Of a stretch of 64,000 bases of DNA, positions 15,981 through 24,847 are shown in pieces. Each line of letters opens with the position of its first letter. Positions within the stretch are counted from its first letter, which is position 1. The notes under the pieces are model-generated. The model was not told the DNA's origin. It did not search any database and worked only from the letters and a program-made list of their open reading frames with translations. The translations under genes and the position numbers were made by a program. This DNA is from Psychrobacillus lasiicapitis (GTDB taxonomy: Bacteria > Bacillota > Bacilli > Bacillales_A > Planococcaceae), in the NCBI RefSeq assembly GCF_006861795.1, contig NZ_VDGH01000002.1:310001-374000 (forward strand). Direction: 5' to 3'.

Positions 15981-17438
15981 GTGAGGAAAAAATGGTCAGT
16001 GATGGTAATGGCGTGGATGTTGGTAATAAGCATGTTCAGTTTTCAACATGTAGCTCAAGCTGAGGAAGCAGTAAAAGTAACATTAAGCAATTCTATTACT
16101 AGGATTGTAGCAGAAAAATTAGCTGGAGCAGATGTAAGTATTACAGTAAGAGACCGACATTCGGGAGAAATGATTTATGACTATAATGGTCAAACAACCA
16201 TAAAACCAGCATCTAATATGAAGCTATTAACTACAGCAGCAGCTTTAAATGTACTTGGCAAGGATTATCGATTTAATACAAGCCTCTATACTACCGGGAA
16301 ACTATCGAATGGGGTTTTAAAAGGGGATGTCTATTTAAAAGGACAAGGTGATCCAACTCTATCTATCGAGGATCTACAACGATTCGCAGAAGAGTTGAAA
16401 GCAAAGGGAATTCAAAAAATTGATGGACGAATTGTTGGGGATGACAAATGGTTTGATAACGATTTATTAACGCCTGGTATTTGGGTTGGAGACGAATCTT
16501 ATTATTACGCTGCTCCTATTTCAGCGTTAACTACTTCTCCAAACACAGACTACGATTCTGGAACTATTATCGTAGAAGCTATTGGTTCAGCAGTTGCAGA
16601 ATCACCGTCCATTAAAGTAACACCTCAAATTGGTGATCTACAAATAGTAAATGAAGCACAAACAGTGGAAGCTGGAGAAACCAACACAATAACAATTGAA
16701 AGATTATATCAAACCAACAAAATTGTTATTAGTGGGAATCTTCCAATCGACAAAACGAAAAAAGAATGGGTGACTGTTCAGCATCCAACCACGCATACAA
16801 TGACTATGTTCCAAGCAGTTTTAACAGAAGCTGGAATCGAATTTACAAAAGATAAAGTATTTCAAGCTGCAACACCAAAGAGTGCTCAACTAGTAGCAAT
16901 GAAGCAATCAATGCCACTGGAGCAATTGTTAATCCCGTATATGAAACTAAGTAATAACGGTATTGCGGATATTTTAGTCAAAACAATGGGGAAAGTAAAA
17001 AATCAACATGGTAGTACAAAGGGTGGATTAAAGGTTTTAGAAGAATATGGTAACTCCATTAACTTAAATATGGCAGACTGGCATTTTAAAGATGGCTCTG
17101 GCATGTCTCATGAAAATAGTGTTTCGAGTTTTTTAGTCAGTGAATTGTTATTTAAAGTACAAGACGAAGATTGGTTTACTACCTATTTGAATAGCCTACC
17201 GGTAGCTGCAAATGCAGACCGAATGGTAGGAGGTACTTTAAGAACTCGATTAAAAGATCCGCTCACGGCAGGAAAAGTATTTGCAAAAACGGGCTCATTA
17301 ACTGGTGTTAGTACACTAAGCGGTTACTTAGAAGCAAGTAGCGGGCAATCCTACATTTTTAGTGTATTAGTACAAAATAAATCGGGGGCATCCACAGTGA
17401 TTGATGAAATCGTGAAAGTTATGGCGGAGGAATTGTAG
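15981..17438 (+). CDS. D-Ala-D-Ala carboxypeptidase/endopeptidase, PBP4 type (peptidase S13)
   Basis: A 485-residue secreted low-molecular-mass class C penicillin-binding protein. A signal peptide covers about 1-27 (cleavage after AQA). The S13 catalytic motifs are present: SxxK as SNMK (78-81, within KPASNMKLLT), SxN as SNN in MKLSNNGIAD, and KTG in FAKTGSLTG near the C-terminus. The enzyme trims or cleaves peptidoglycan stem peptides outside the membrane; B. subtilis DacC is the nearest named type. The start is a GTG at 15981 behind GGGAGGAAGA. It is a single gene. Confidence 0.88.
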   Translation: MRKKWSVMVMAWMLVISMFSFQHVAQAEEAVKVTLSNSITRIVAEKLAGADVSITVRDRHSGEMIYDYNGQTTIKPASNMKLLTTAAALNVLGKDYRFNTSLYTTGKLSNGVLKGDVYLKGQGDPTLSIEDLQRFAEELKAKGIQKIDGRIVGDDKWFDNDLLTPGIWVGDESYYYAAPISALTTSPNTDYDSGTIIVEAIGSAVAESPSIKVTPQIGDLQIVNEAQTVEAGETNTITIERLYQTNKIVISGNLPIDKTKKEWVTVQHPTTHTMTMFQAVLTEAGIEFTKDKVFQAATPKSAQLVAMKQSMPLEQLLIPYMKLSNNGIADILVKTMGKVKNQHGSTKGGLKVLEEYGNSINLNMADWHFKDGSGMSHENSVSSFLVSELLFKVQDEDWFTTYLNSLPVAANADRMVGGTLRTRLKDPLTAGKVFAKTGSLTGVSTLSGYLEASSGQSYIFSVLVQNKSGASTVIDEIVKVMAEEL

Positions 17439-17985
17439 GGATTTAGGGGTATGCTTTCTTGTTCATCATCCAATGAAAGAGCAACAAGCAAGAAACAAGA
17501 AATTATCATGGACTACTCATTATTAGAAAAAGCATGCTTGTAAATAGTAGTAACCCATCTGAGAAAAGATGAGTTATTTTTTGGGGGGCTCAAGAAATAA
17601 TAGGTTCTATGGCTTGTCGATCAGTATAGGAATACTGTGTGTTAGTTATCGGCATCTCAATCCAAGTAAACTTGCTATTTTAAGAATTAGTTGCTTTCCA
17701 TGACTGATTGATTGCCCTTAACCATTTACTGGATAATAATACAAGGAGATACTGCATAGTAAATAGTAGCCAGAATTCAAGCTTTTTCTAAAAGAATATC
17801 TGCTATATCGAAATTGTCTTGTTCAGCGGTCGTTTGTCGCACTCTACCGTTTATTGGTTAGATTATAGTACACACTTCATTCAACTTGTTACCGCACAGT
17901 ATCTCTTGGTTAAATATAGTTTGTAACTAATTTGTAACTCCAATCGTTTACTATTGTTTAACCAAAATGAGAAGGGGTTGTTTAA
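17439..17985. other. 547-nt intergenic region with possible decayed coding remnants
   Basis: No intact gene is visible. A weak hairpin at 17551-17582 (AACCCATCT with AGATGAGTT, then ATTTTTT) probably ends the PBP4 transcript. On the minus strand a short frame at about 17845-17777 reads like the start of a GNAT acetyltransferase (VRQTTAEQDNFDIADILLEKA minus its first residue) before a stop, and other short open stretches follow in shifting frames. This may be a decayed gene, but the match is too short to call. The end of the gap carries the repeat cluster listed at 17906-17966. Confidence 0.35.
17906..17966 (+). promoter_or_regulatory. nested inverted and direct repeats upstream of the esterase gene
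   Basis: A 9-bp inverted repeat TTGGTTAAA (17906-17914) and TTTAACCAA (17958-17966) encloses two direct copies of TTTGTAACT (17920-17928 and 17931-17939). The direct copies are spaced 11 bp apart, one helical turn. This is the arrangement expected of an operator for a dimeric regulator. The regulator is unknown. Confidence 0.45.
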
Positions 17986-19746
17986 TTGTTACGACACAAA
18001 CGTATTTGGTTAATTGTTTTCTGCCTAGTGTTGATAGGTTCTATGGTTGGTTTGCCTTCTATTACAAATGCCTCGGGAAGTTTCATCTCTGGATCCTATG
18101 GTGGGAAGAACTACAAGCTATATGTGCCGAGTCACTATGACTCTAGTAAAAACTATCCGCTATACGTTATGCTACATGGCTGTACACAAGATGCTACTCA
18201 GTTTTCAACAGGGACAAAAATGAATGCGCTTTCAGAAGAAAAAGGTTTTCTAGTGCTATATCCAGAACAAAGTGCTAGCTCTAACGCGAATAAATGTTGG
18301 AATTGGTTTGAAACAGGTCATCAATCTCGTGGAAGTGGAGAACCAAGCGTGATTGCTGGTATGGTGCAATCTATTAAAACGGATTATTCAATAAAGGATG
18401 ATCAGGTGTACGTGGCAGGTCTATCGGCTGGTGCGGCAATGAGTGTTATTATGGGCGCGACATATCCAGATGTTTTTTCAGGTATAGGAGTTGGCGCAGG
18501 CTTAGAATATAAAGCGGCAACTAGTATGACGGAAGCTTTTACTGCAATGTCTAGTGGTGGGGCAAATCCGATTCAAAGAGGTAGAGATGCCTATAAGGCC
18601 ATGGCTAGTAGAGCTAAACCATTAAAGATAATCGTTTTTCATGGAACTTCAGACTACACTGTGAATAAAGTAAATGGTGATCAAGTCATTTCCCAATGGG
18701 CTGTTACAAATAGCTTGGCGGCGACTGGAACAGAAGGATGGCTAGATGATCAAGCGGATAGCACGCAGAATTTACAAGTACCATCAGGAAAAAGTTATAC
18801 GGTATATGATTATAAGGCACAAGATAATCAGGTTTGGATGAAAAAAGTAAACATCTTAAATATGGGACATGCTTGGTCTGGAGGAAATTCACAAGGAAGC
18901 TATACAGATCCACAAGGGCCAGATGCAAGTCGTATGATGTGGGAATTTTTTCAATCTGAAGTAGAACCTCCTGGAGATATACCAGTAACCACTGCAACTC
19001 CGGCTGGTGGAAGTTACAAAGATTCTGTTAGTGTGGAGCTTAAATCGAATAAAACAGGAACTACCTATTATACAACCGATGGATCTGAACCAACCATTCA
19101 CTCAACAAACTATTCCCAACCGCTTACACTAACGGAAAATACAACGTTAAAATTCTTTAGTATAGATAACGATGGCAACGTCGAATCGGTCAAAACAGAA
19201 ACCTATATTATCAAAACAGACGGTGATCCTACCGGTGAAACAATAATACCGTCCATTGGAAGTGAAGATGGGTTTGTAGGAAAATATACTGCAGATGGAA
19301 AGAGTAATGCGACAATTAAAGTTGGGGATAAAGGAATGTATAATACAGATACGTATAGAGGCATCTTATCCTTCGATACAAGTTCAATAACAGAACCTAT
19401 AGAATCTGCAAAAATTCGTCTATACACTAAGGCAAAACAAGGAACAATTTCACTGCTCCACCTAGACATTAAAACTGGGGTATTCGGAAGTAATTCTACT
19501 ATCGAACAAACAGATTACGCCAATCTAGCTACCCAATCTACTATCAATAGTTTCTCACCTGTTGAAGGTGAATATATGGAGATTGATATACCAGTAAACA
19601 GTTTGTCTAAGATTAACTTGAACGGGCCTACACAATTCCGTTTAAAGGCGGATACTACAGCAGGATTCAGCGCTAATTTCATCGAATTCTATGGCGGTGA
19701 ATCTGACGATTATGTCCCAATATTAATTATTAATAATAGTAATTAA
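17986..19746 (+). CDS. secreted PHB-depolymerase-family esterase with CHB_HEX and DNRLRE modules
   Basis: A 586-residue exported enzyme. A signal peptide (about 1-29) is followed by an esterase domain of the PHB depolymerase/LpqC-like family (about 31-320), with oxyanion HGC (64-66), lipase box GLSAG (145-149, nucleophile Ser147) and a late His in MGHAWSGG. A chitobiase/hexosaminidase C-terminal-type module (about 330-405, YYTTDGSEPT) and a DNRLRE-like beta domain (about 415-586, YRGILSFDTSSI) follow. Such tails often bind polymers or surfaces. Likely substrates are polyhydroxyalkanoate or plant acetyl/feruloyl esters; sequence does not decide. The start is TTG at 17986 behind GAAGGGG. Confidence 0.85.
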   Translation: MLRHKRIWLIVFCLVLIGSMVGLPSITNASGSFISGSYGGKNYKLYVPSHYDSSKNYPLYVMLHGCTQDATQFSTGTKMNALSEEKGFLVLYPEQSASSNANKCWNWFETGHQSRGSGEPSVIAGMVQSIKTDYSIKDDQVYVAGLSAGAAMSVIMGATYPDVFSGIGVGAGLEYKAATSMTEAFTAMSSGGANPIQRGRDAYKAMASRAKPLKIIVFHGTSDYTVNKVNGDQVISQWAVTNSLAATGTEGWLDDQADSTQNLQVPSGKSYTVYDYKAQDNQVWMKKVNILNMGHAWSGGNSQGSYTDPQGPDASRMMWEFFQSEVEPPGDIPVTTATPAGGSYKDSVSVELKSNKTGTTYYTTDGSEPTIHSTNYSQPLTLTENTTLKFFSIDNDGNVESVKTETYIIKTDGDPTGETIIPSIGSEDGFVGKYTADGKSNATIKVGDKGMYNTDTYRGILSFDTSSITEPIESAKIRLYTKAKQGTISLLHLDIKTGVFGSNSTIEQTDYANLATQSTINSFSPVEGEYMEIDIPVNSLSKINLNGPTQFRLKADTTAGFSANFIEFYGGESDDYVPILIINNSN

Positions 19747-19756
19747 AATGTTTAGT

Positions 19757-19794
19757 AAAAACACGGAGGCAAAATATAGCCTTCGTGTTTTTTG
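19757..19794 (+). terminator. intrinsic terminator of the esterase gene
   Basis: AACACGGAGGC (19760-19770) pairs with GCCTTCGTGTT (19779-19789), followed by TTTTTG. Confidence 0.85.
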
Positions 19795-19804
19795 CATACT
19801 TGAA

Positions 19805-19945
19805 TTATCGATTCTGTTGATTATTTGGTTGTTTGTCGTTTCGTTTCGCTTGATTTAAATTATGTTCTTCTGCAAATTCTTCACGTGTATCTTTTCTTGA
19901 ATTAGGTTCTTTCTTTTTAAAATTTGGTTTGTTTTTCTTTGCCAT
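19805..19945 (-). CDS. 46-residue SASP-like hydrophilic protein
   Basis: A 46-residue basic and Asn/Gln-rich protein starting MAKKNKPNFKKKEPNSRK. The segment EEFAEEHNLNQAKRND resembles the EFASETNAQQVRQQN repeat of gamma-type small acid-soluble spore proteins, and the C-terminus is Gln/Asn-rich. AGGAGGTGAC lies 8 nt upstream of the ATG, so translation is well supported. It is too short for routine gene finders. The spore-protein assignment is inference from composition and the EFAxE block. Confidence 0.6.
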   Translation of the reverse strand: MAKKNKPNFKKKEPNSRKDTREEFAEEHNLNQAKRNDKQPNNQQNR

Positions 19946-20129
19946 GGTATCGTCACCTCCTAAAACTTAATGTGCTCAGGAGAGATGGACTTATTCAACA
20001 TCATTCGTTTTTGTTATTTTAAATGAAATCGAAAAGGGTTAAAGATACTATGATTTAGTTGCGAAGTGTAGCAGTAATTAAAAAACACAGTTATTTTGAA
20101 ACAGAAATTCGCGTTGTTCCGTTTACCAA

Positions 20130-20440
20130 ATTTATATATGAGCGTGGCAAGGAGTTGTTAAGACTTTCTTATACTTATGTGTAAAATTTCAGAAGACATT
20201 GTCCAAGATGTTGTTGCTCGAAGCAGTTGAAAAGCAAGCAGAGTTTCGTGGAGAGGCCATGTATCGTACTTATTTGTAGATCAATCGCAGTTATGATTTG
20301 CTAAGCTGGCATTAAAAAATAGGAGAAAGGCTGAGCGTATTTTAGAAGATAGTCAAGGTGTAGAATATTATCAACTAGGAATGAGCCCTCTGTGGAAGAA
20401 CTTTATTGGAAAGGAATCCGAATCATCTTAAATAGACAAG
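20130..20440 (+). pseudogene. decayed ECF-type RNA polymerase sigma factor gene
   Basis: Consecutive pieces of a sigma-70-family ECF factor appear in order but in different frames: ERGKELLRLSYTYV (about 20140-20181), SEDIVQDVV (about 20189-20215), AVEKQAEFRGEAMYRTYL then a stop (about 20224-20277), INRSYDLLSWH (about 20279-20313) and EPSVEELYWKGIRI (about 20381-20423). These match region 2 (including the FRGEASLKTYLYR-like and INRSYDYLRSW-like core) and the linker toward region 4. At least three frameshifts and in-frame stops are present, and region 4 is missing. Region 4 was evidently lost by deletion. No intact anti-sigma gene is next to it. Confidence 0.7.
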
Positions 20441-20601
20441 TATTAATAAACCTTATAATAGTGTAGAATAATTTTAAATACAGGGACGATTTTTTCTGCT
20501 AGTAATACCGAGGGTACAACTTAGGAATGAAACTCCAAAAGTTGAATTTTGAGTATCTCAATTGAAAATTAAGTTATTATTGAAAGGAATTATATTATTT
20601 T

Positions 20602-21813
20602 ATGAATAGATTAGAAAATGACAAGGAAGCTACAAATTCCATATCCAAGGTTTGGCTTGTGCTCCTATTAGGTTCACTCACTGCATTCGGGCCTTTATCG
20701 ATGGATATGTATCTGCCGGCGCTACCGATTGTTGCTGTTGACTTAGAAACGACTACATCTCTGGCACAGTTAAGCATTACCGCTTGCTTGTTAGGACTTG
20801 CAGTTGGTCAGCTCATATTTGGACCGTTAAGTGATATTCGGGGAAGACGCAGACCGCTTGTATATACACTAATTGTTTACGTTATTGCCTCCGTATTATG
20901 TGCCCTTAGTACACATATTTGGGTATTTATTGTTTTGCGTTTTGTGCAAGGTGTAACGGGGGCGGCAGGAATCGTCATCGCCCGTGCGTCAGCTCGCGAT
21001 TTGTATTCGGGTAAAGATTTAACGAAATTTATCGCATTGCTTGCACTTGTAAATGGAGCTGCACCAATTCTAGCACCAATCGCGGGTGGGGTGGTTTTAA
21101 ACTTTACCTCATGGAATGCTGTGTTTATTATTTTGGGAATTATTGGGCTGGTTATGTTTTTAGGTGTACTCCTTTTTCTACCGGAGACATTACCTAGAGA
21201 AAAAAGGTCGGAAGGTAGTATGTTGGCGGTTGTTAAGACATTTCGAATTTTATTGAAGGATCGTCTCTTTATGGGGATTGCATGTACACAAGCACTTATT
21301 ATGGCGAGTATGTTTGCGTATATCGCGGGATCTCCGTTTGTCTTGCAAAACATCTACAATGTAACTCCGCAACAATTTTCTATGTTGTTTGCATTGAACG
21401 GAATTGGAATTATTATCGCAGCGCAAGTAACAGGAAGACTATCAAGTACCATTGGGGAAGTGAGATTACTTTTCAGTGGCGTCCTTTTATCATTTATAGG
21501 CAGTCTTTTGCTTTTGGTAGTGATTATTTATAAATTGCCTTTGTTCTTCATGTCTCTTGCATTATTCTTAGTCGTATCCAGTGTGGGGATGGTTTCAACT
21601 TCCGCGTTTTCATTAGGGATGCAAAGACAAGGTAAATCGGCAGGTAGTGCTTCGGCATTCCTTGGTTTACTTCCTTTCATCGGTGGAGCGACTGTTTCTC
21701 CGCTCGTTGGAATAGCAGGTGATCAAACGGCTTGGCCGATGGGTATTATTATTGTTTGTTGTAGTGGTTTTGCGTTGGTGATTTTTATGTTGGTTGTGAG
21801 AAAAGAGAAATAA
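20602..21813 (+). CDS. Bcr/CflA-family MFS multidrug efflux transporter
   Basis: A 403-residue major facilitator with 12 hydrophobic segments. It has the Bcr/CflA (DHA1) hallmarks: MDMYLPALPIVAVDL in helix 1 (about 30-44), the loop 2-3 motif GPLSDIRGRRRPL (about 74-86), the RFVQGVTGAAGIVIARA helix 4 motif, and NGAAPILAPIAGG in helix 5. Members export bicyclomycin, chloramphenicol, or sulfonamides; the substrate here is unknown. GAAAGGAATT precedes the ATG. It is monocistronic and directly follows the decayed sigma gene. Confidence 0.88.
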   Translation: MNRLENDKEATNSISKVWLVLLLGSLTAFGPLSMDMYLPALPIVAVDLETTTSLAQLSITACLLGLAVGQLIFGPLSDIRGRRRPLVYTLIVYVIASVLCALSTHIWVFIVLRFVQGVTGAAGIVIARASARDLYSGKDLTKFIALLALVNGAAPILAPIAGGVVLNFTSWNAVFIILGIIGLVMFLGVLLFLPETLPREKRSEGSMLAVVKTFRILLKDRLFMGIACTQALIMASMFAYIAGSPFVLQNIYNVTPQQFSMLFALNGIGIIIAAQVTGRLSSTIGEVRLLFSGVLLSFIGSLLLLVVIIYKLPLFFMSLALFLVVSSVGMVSTSAFSLGMQRQGKSAGSASAFLGLLPFIGGATVSPLVGIAGDQTAWPMGIIIVCCSGFALVIFMLVVRKEK

Positions 21814-21830
21814 ATGTGAAAAGAACATCT

Positions 21831-21868
21831 TACTAAAAAGCCGACAAGTTAGCTTTTCAGTAGGATTT
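21831..21868 (+). terminator. probable terminator after the MFS gene
   Basis: TACTAAAAAGC (21831-21841) pairs with GCTTTTCAGTA (21852-21862) with one mismatch, followed by GGATTTTG. Confidence 0.6.
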
Positions 21869-21978
21869 TGTGCTGATTAATGAATAATATAATAGTATTA
21901 TTTTTTAATTGTGTTAACCTATTAACTGTTGAAGAATATTCCGAAATAAACGTTTTCTTAGAAATGGAGATTATGATA

Positions 21979-23403
21979 ATGGTTACCACAGAGTTTCGTA
22001 TGGAAAAAGATTTTTTAGGGGAAAAAGAGATTCCGAAAGATGCTTATTATGGCGTTCAAACTATGAGAGCAGTAGAAAACTTTCCGATTACGGGATATCG
22101 AATTCACCCAGAACTTATAAAATCTTTAGGTATTGTGAAAAAAGCTGCAGCATTAGCAAATATGGAAGTTGGTATGTTGGAGAAGGAAATTGGACAATCG
22201 ATTATTCAAGCGTGTGATGAAGTCATTGCTGGAAAATGGAATGGCCAATTTATAGTCGATCCTATTCAAGGTGGCGCAGGTACATCTATTAATATGAATG
22301 CAAACGAAGTCATAGCAAATCGTGCGCTTGAGTTAATGGGAGAAGAAAAAGGGAATTATACACTCATTAGCCCAAATAGTCATATTAATATGTCTCAATC
22401 TACAAATGATGCCTTTCCAACGGCAACACATATTGCAGTGTTGTGCTTAATGGATCAATTACTCGAAGCTACTAAGACAATGCAAAAAGCATTTGTTTCC
22501 AAAGCGCAAGAATTTGAAGGTATTATTAAAATGGGGCGTACTCATCTTCAAGATGCCGTGCCAATCTTACTGAGTCAAGAATTTGAATCATATAGTCGAG
22601 TTATTTCACGTGACGTTGATCGTATTTCACTTTCCAGACAACACTTATATGACATCAATATGGGTGCAACTGCCGTTGGAACAGGATTAAATGCGGACCC
22701 CTTATATATCGAATTAGTCGTACGAAATCTTAGTGAATTAAGTGGCTTACCATTAAAATGCGCCGAACATTTAGTGGATGCTACTCAAAATACAGATTGT
22801 TATACGGAAGTATCGGCAAATTTAAAAGTTTGTATGATTAATATGTCAAAAATCGCAAATGACTTGCGCTTAATGGCTTCTGGACCACGTGATGGTTTAT
22901 TTGAAATCCAATTACCTGCTCGTCAACCAGGATCATCGATCATGCCTGGAAAAGTAAATCCGGTAATGGCGGAAGTCGTGAACCAAGTAGCTTTCCAAGT
23001 TATGGGGAATGATTTAACTATTTCGGCAGCTTCTGAAGCTGGTCAATTTGAACTAAATGTCATGGAACCGGTTTTATTTTATAATTTAATCCAATCTATT
23101 TCGATCATGAATAATGTATTTACAACATTTACTGAAAAATGTTTAGTAGGCATTACGGCAAATAAAGAACGATTAAGAGAATACGTTGAAAAAAGTGTAG
23201 GAATTATCACTGCAGTAAATCCACATATCGGATACGAACTTGCAGCTCAAATTGCAAAAGAAGCCATTGCTACAGGTGCTTCTGTACGTGAACTTTGTTT
23301 ACAATCCGGCGTTTTAACAGCAGAACAATTAGATATAATATTAGATCCATTTGAAATGACCCATCCTGGTATCGCCGGTGGTAGAGCTCTTGTAAAGAGT
23401 TGA
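21979..23403 (+). CDS. aspA: aspartate ammonia-lyase
   Basis: A 474-residue enzyme of the aspartase/fumarase superfamily that converts L-aspartate to fumarate and ammonia. The superfamily signature loop GSSIMPGKVNP is intact, along with SQSTNDAFPTA and the GRTHLQDA segment. KMGRTHLQDAVPILLSQEF distinguishes aspartase-type sequences from fumarase. I chose the ATG at 21979 (GGAG 9 nt upstream), which gives the usual family length; an upstream frame to 21880 adds a spurious hydrophobic stretch. It is monocistronic with a strong terminator. In B. subtilis the equivalent gene (ansB) is in an operon with asparaginase, which is absent here. Confidence 0.93.
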   Translation: MVTTEFRMEKDFLGEKEIPKDAYYGVQTMRAVENFPITGYRIHPELIKSLGIVKKAAALANMEVGMLEKEIGQSIIQACDEVIAGKWNGQFIVDPIQGGAGTSINMNANEVIANRALELMGEEKGNYTLISPNSHINMSQSTNDAFPTATHIAVLCLMDQLLEATKTMQKAFVSKAQEFEGIIKMGRTHLQDAVPILLSQEFESYSRVISRDVDRISLSRQHLYDINMGATAVGTGLNADPLYIELVVRNLSELSGLPLKCAEHLVDATQNTDCYTEVSANLKVCMINMSKIANDLRLMASGPRDGLFEIQLPARQPGSSIMPGKVNPVMAEVVNQVAFQVMGNDLTISAASEAGQFELNVMEPVLFYNLIQSISIMNNVFTTFTEKCLVGITANKERLREYVEKSVGIITAVNPHIGYELAAQIAKEAIATGASVRELCLQSGVLTAEQLDIILDPFEMTHPGIAGGRALVKS

Positions 23404-23405
23404 AT

Positions 23406-23452
23406 ATAAAAATCCTATTCAATCATTTTTCTTGAATAGGATTTTTATATTT
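23406..23452. terminator. strong terminator between aspA and the minus-strand YciI remnant
   Basis: A 17-bp perfect stem, ATAAAAATCCTATTCAA (23406-23422) with its complement at 23432-23448, and a 9-nt loop. T-rich on both sides, so bidirectional. Confidence 0.9.
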
Positions 23453-23459
23453 GTTTATA

Positions 23460-23612
23460 TTAAGCAACTCGGTATAGAAATGGTTGTGCTTACATTATTC
23501 CTTCTTTTACAGCAAGGTCATTAATTCATCAGTTCAACTGCCTCTTCTTCGGTATCTACTTCTAAAATAACGACATTGTTAAGATGATGACTAGCCTCTG
23601 GATCTAAAGTTT
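23460..23612 (-). pseudogene. truncated, frameshifted YciI-family gene remnant
   Basis: On the minus strand, right after the stop codon of the ArAE gene, a frame reads HHLNNVVILEVDTEEEAVELMN and stops. One extra base later the family continues as DLAVKEGIM, an in-frame stop, and then AQPFLYRVA with a final stop at 23460. This matches the C-terminal half of YCII-domain proteins (EVDS-EEA--DPAVK-GIM--E--PYR). The N-terminal half is missing at the junction with the neighbouring gene. I take it as a dead fragment left by a deletion. Confidence 0.6.
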
Positions 23613-24566
23613 ACTTCTATTATATATATCCTGTTTAATAATTAAGTAATTCTTTATCTCGAAATTTAAATAAAATAGATTTGCTCTGATTTCAAATTCT
23701 TCCCTTGTCTTCGGTAATTCTGTTTCACGAATTGATTCTTCGTATTCCTCTAATAGCTCTAATGCAATGGTGGTATCTCCTGAATCCACATGTTCACTGA
23801 TGTACTGAAAGATATTCGCAAGCATTCCTTTTTGTTTGACATCTAATTCTGATGAAGAAACTATGCTTAGGGTGTCGACCATCTGTTTTAGGATTTCCAG
23901 TTGATCCTCTCGCATTTCGAGATAGTAATAATCTTTGTTTTCTTTTCTTAACAGATGATTTTCTACATCTTGAATAGTAATATTTTTAGCTTGATTAAGA
24001 ATATTTTCTACTTCGACTAACTCTTTTCTGTCCCACTTTTGATCATTATCTTTTAAAAGAATAGAGAATTGGTACAAAATAACGCTGAATCTATTTTCGA
24101 TTTCCGTTTTATATTTTTCAATTTCTTTCTTAAAGCTTGGCATAATACTGTTTACAAGTACGGCGATTCCTATACCGATGAAAATTATATAGAGTTCATT
24201 CAATAAGTTCTCTAGGTTGGCTTCCCTTACTGTATAAATATGTAAAATGATAACTATGCTTGTAACTAAACCTTCCTGAATACGTACCTTCATAAGAATT
24301 GGGACAAACAATAGGATAAATAGAGTTAAGACAATGGGGTGATATCCTAATACTTCAAAAAATATGGAACCAAGAATTAACGATAACAAAGATGCGAAAA
24401 ACTTTTTCTGGATAGAATGTAATGTCTTTCTCTTTGTCTTCTCAATACCCATGATAACGATTATGGCGGCAAATGATCCAAACTCCAAGTCGAATAAACT
24501 CGTAAGCCAAATTGCTAACCCTGCTCCTATTGCCGTTTTAATTGTCCGATAACCCATTCCTATCAT
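23604..24566 (-). CDS. ArAE-type (DUF939, YqjA-like) membrane protein
   Basis: A protein of about 320 residues with an N-terminal membrane domain of the aromatic acid exporter/FUSC-like family (about six hydrophobic segments within 1-155; starts IGMGYRTIKTAIGAGLAIWL). A charged, helical cytoplasmic domain (about 160-320) corresponds to the ArAE_1_C-type region of YqjA and YgaE-like proteins. Export of small aromatic acids is known for some relatives; here it is inference. The ATG at 24566 is favoured because AGGA lies 8 nt upstream; 24575 is possible. Its C-terminus abuts the YciI remnant, so the last residues may be altered. Confidence 0.8.
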   Translation of the reverse strand: MIGMGYRTIKTAIGAGLAIWLTSLFDLEFGSFAAIIVIMGIEKTKRKTLHSIQKKFFASLLSLILGSIFFEVLGYHPIVLTLFILLFVPILMKVRIQEGLVTSIVIILHIYTVREANLENLLNELYIIFIGIGIAVLVNSIMPSFKKEIEKYKTEIENRFSVILYQFSILLKDNDQKWDRKELVEVENILNQAKNITIQDVENHLLRKENKDYYYLEMREDQLEILKQMVDTLSIVSSSELDVKQKGMLANIFQYISEHVDSGDTTIALELLEEYEESIRETELPKTREEFEIRANLFYLNFEIKNYLIIKQDIYNRSKL

Positions 24567-24847
24567 ATGCATCATCCTATTTTTTCTATATTTTATTATT
24601 ACCAGTAGATATTAATTCTAACAGAAATTCATGGGAAGTTGGAAGTAATGGGTCAGTAGTAAAAATGCTCCTCTTTTTACCTTCGTCAGCTTCTCCATTG
24701 ATAAAACGAATAAGACTCCGCGATTCTCTTAATAAGAAAATGTAAGATATGATTTTGGAGGACATTTCGGAAAATATAGATTATAAATTCTGTCCAAATT
24801 TAATGTTATATTAATGAGAAAGTATTTTATATGATAGAGGAGCGGTT

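Noticed and set aside
15866-16063. 65-codon plus-strand frame before the PBP4 gene
   Set aside because: It overlaps the signal peptide of the real gene in another frame and lacks a ribosome site.
17777-17845. GNAT acetyltransferase gene start on the minus strand
   Set aside because: About 22 residues look right, but the continuation is broken and the match is too short to list as a pseudogene.
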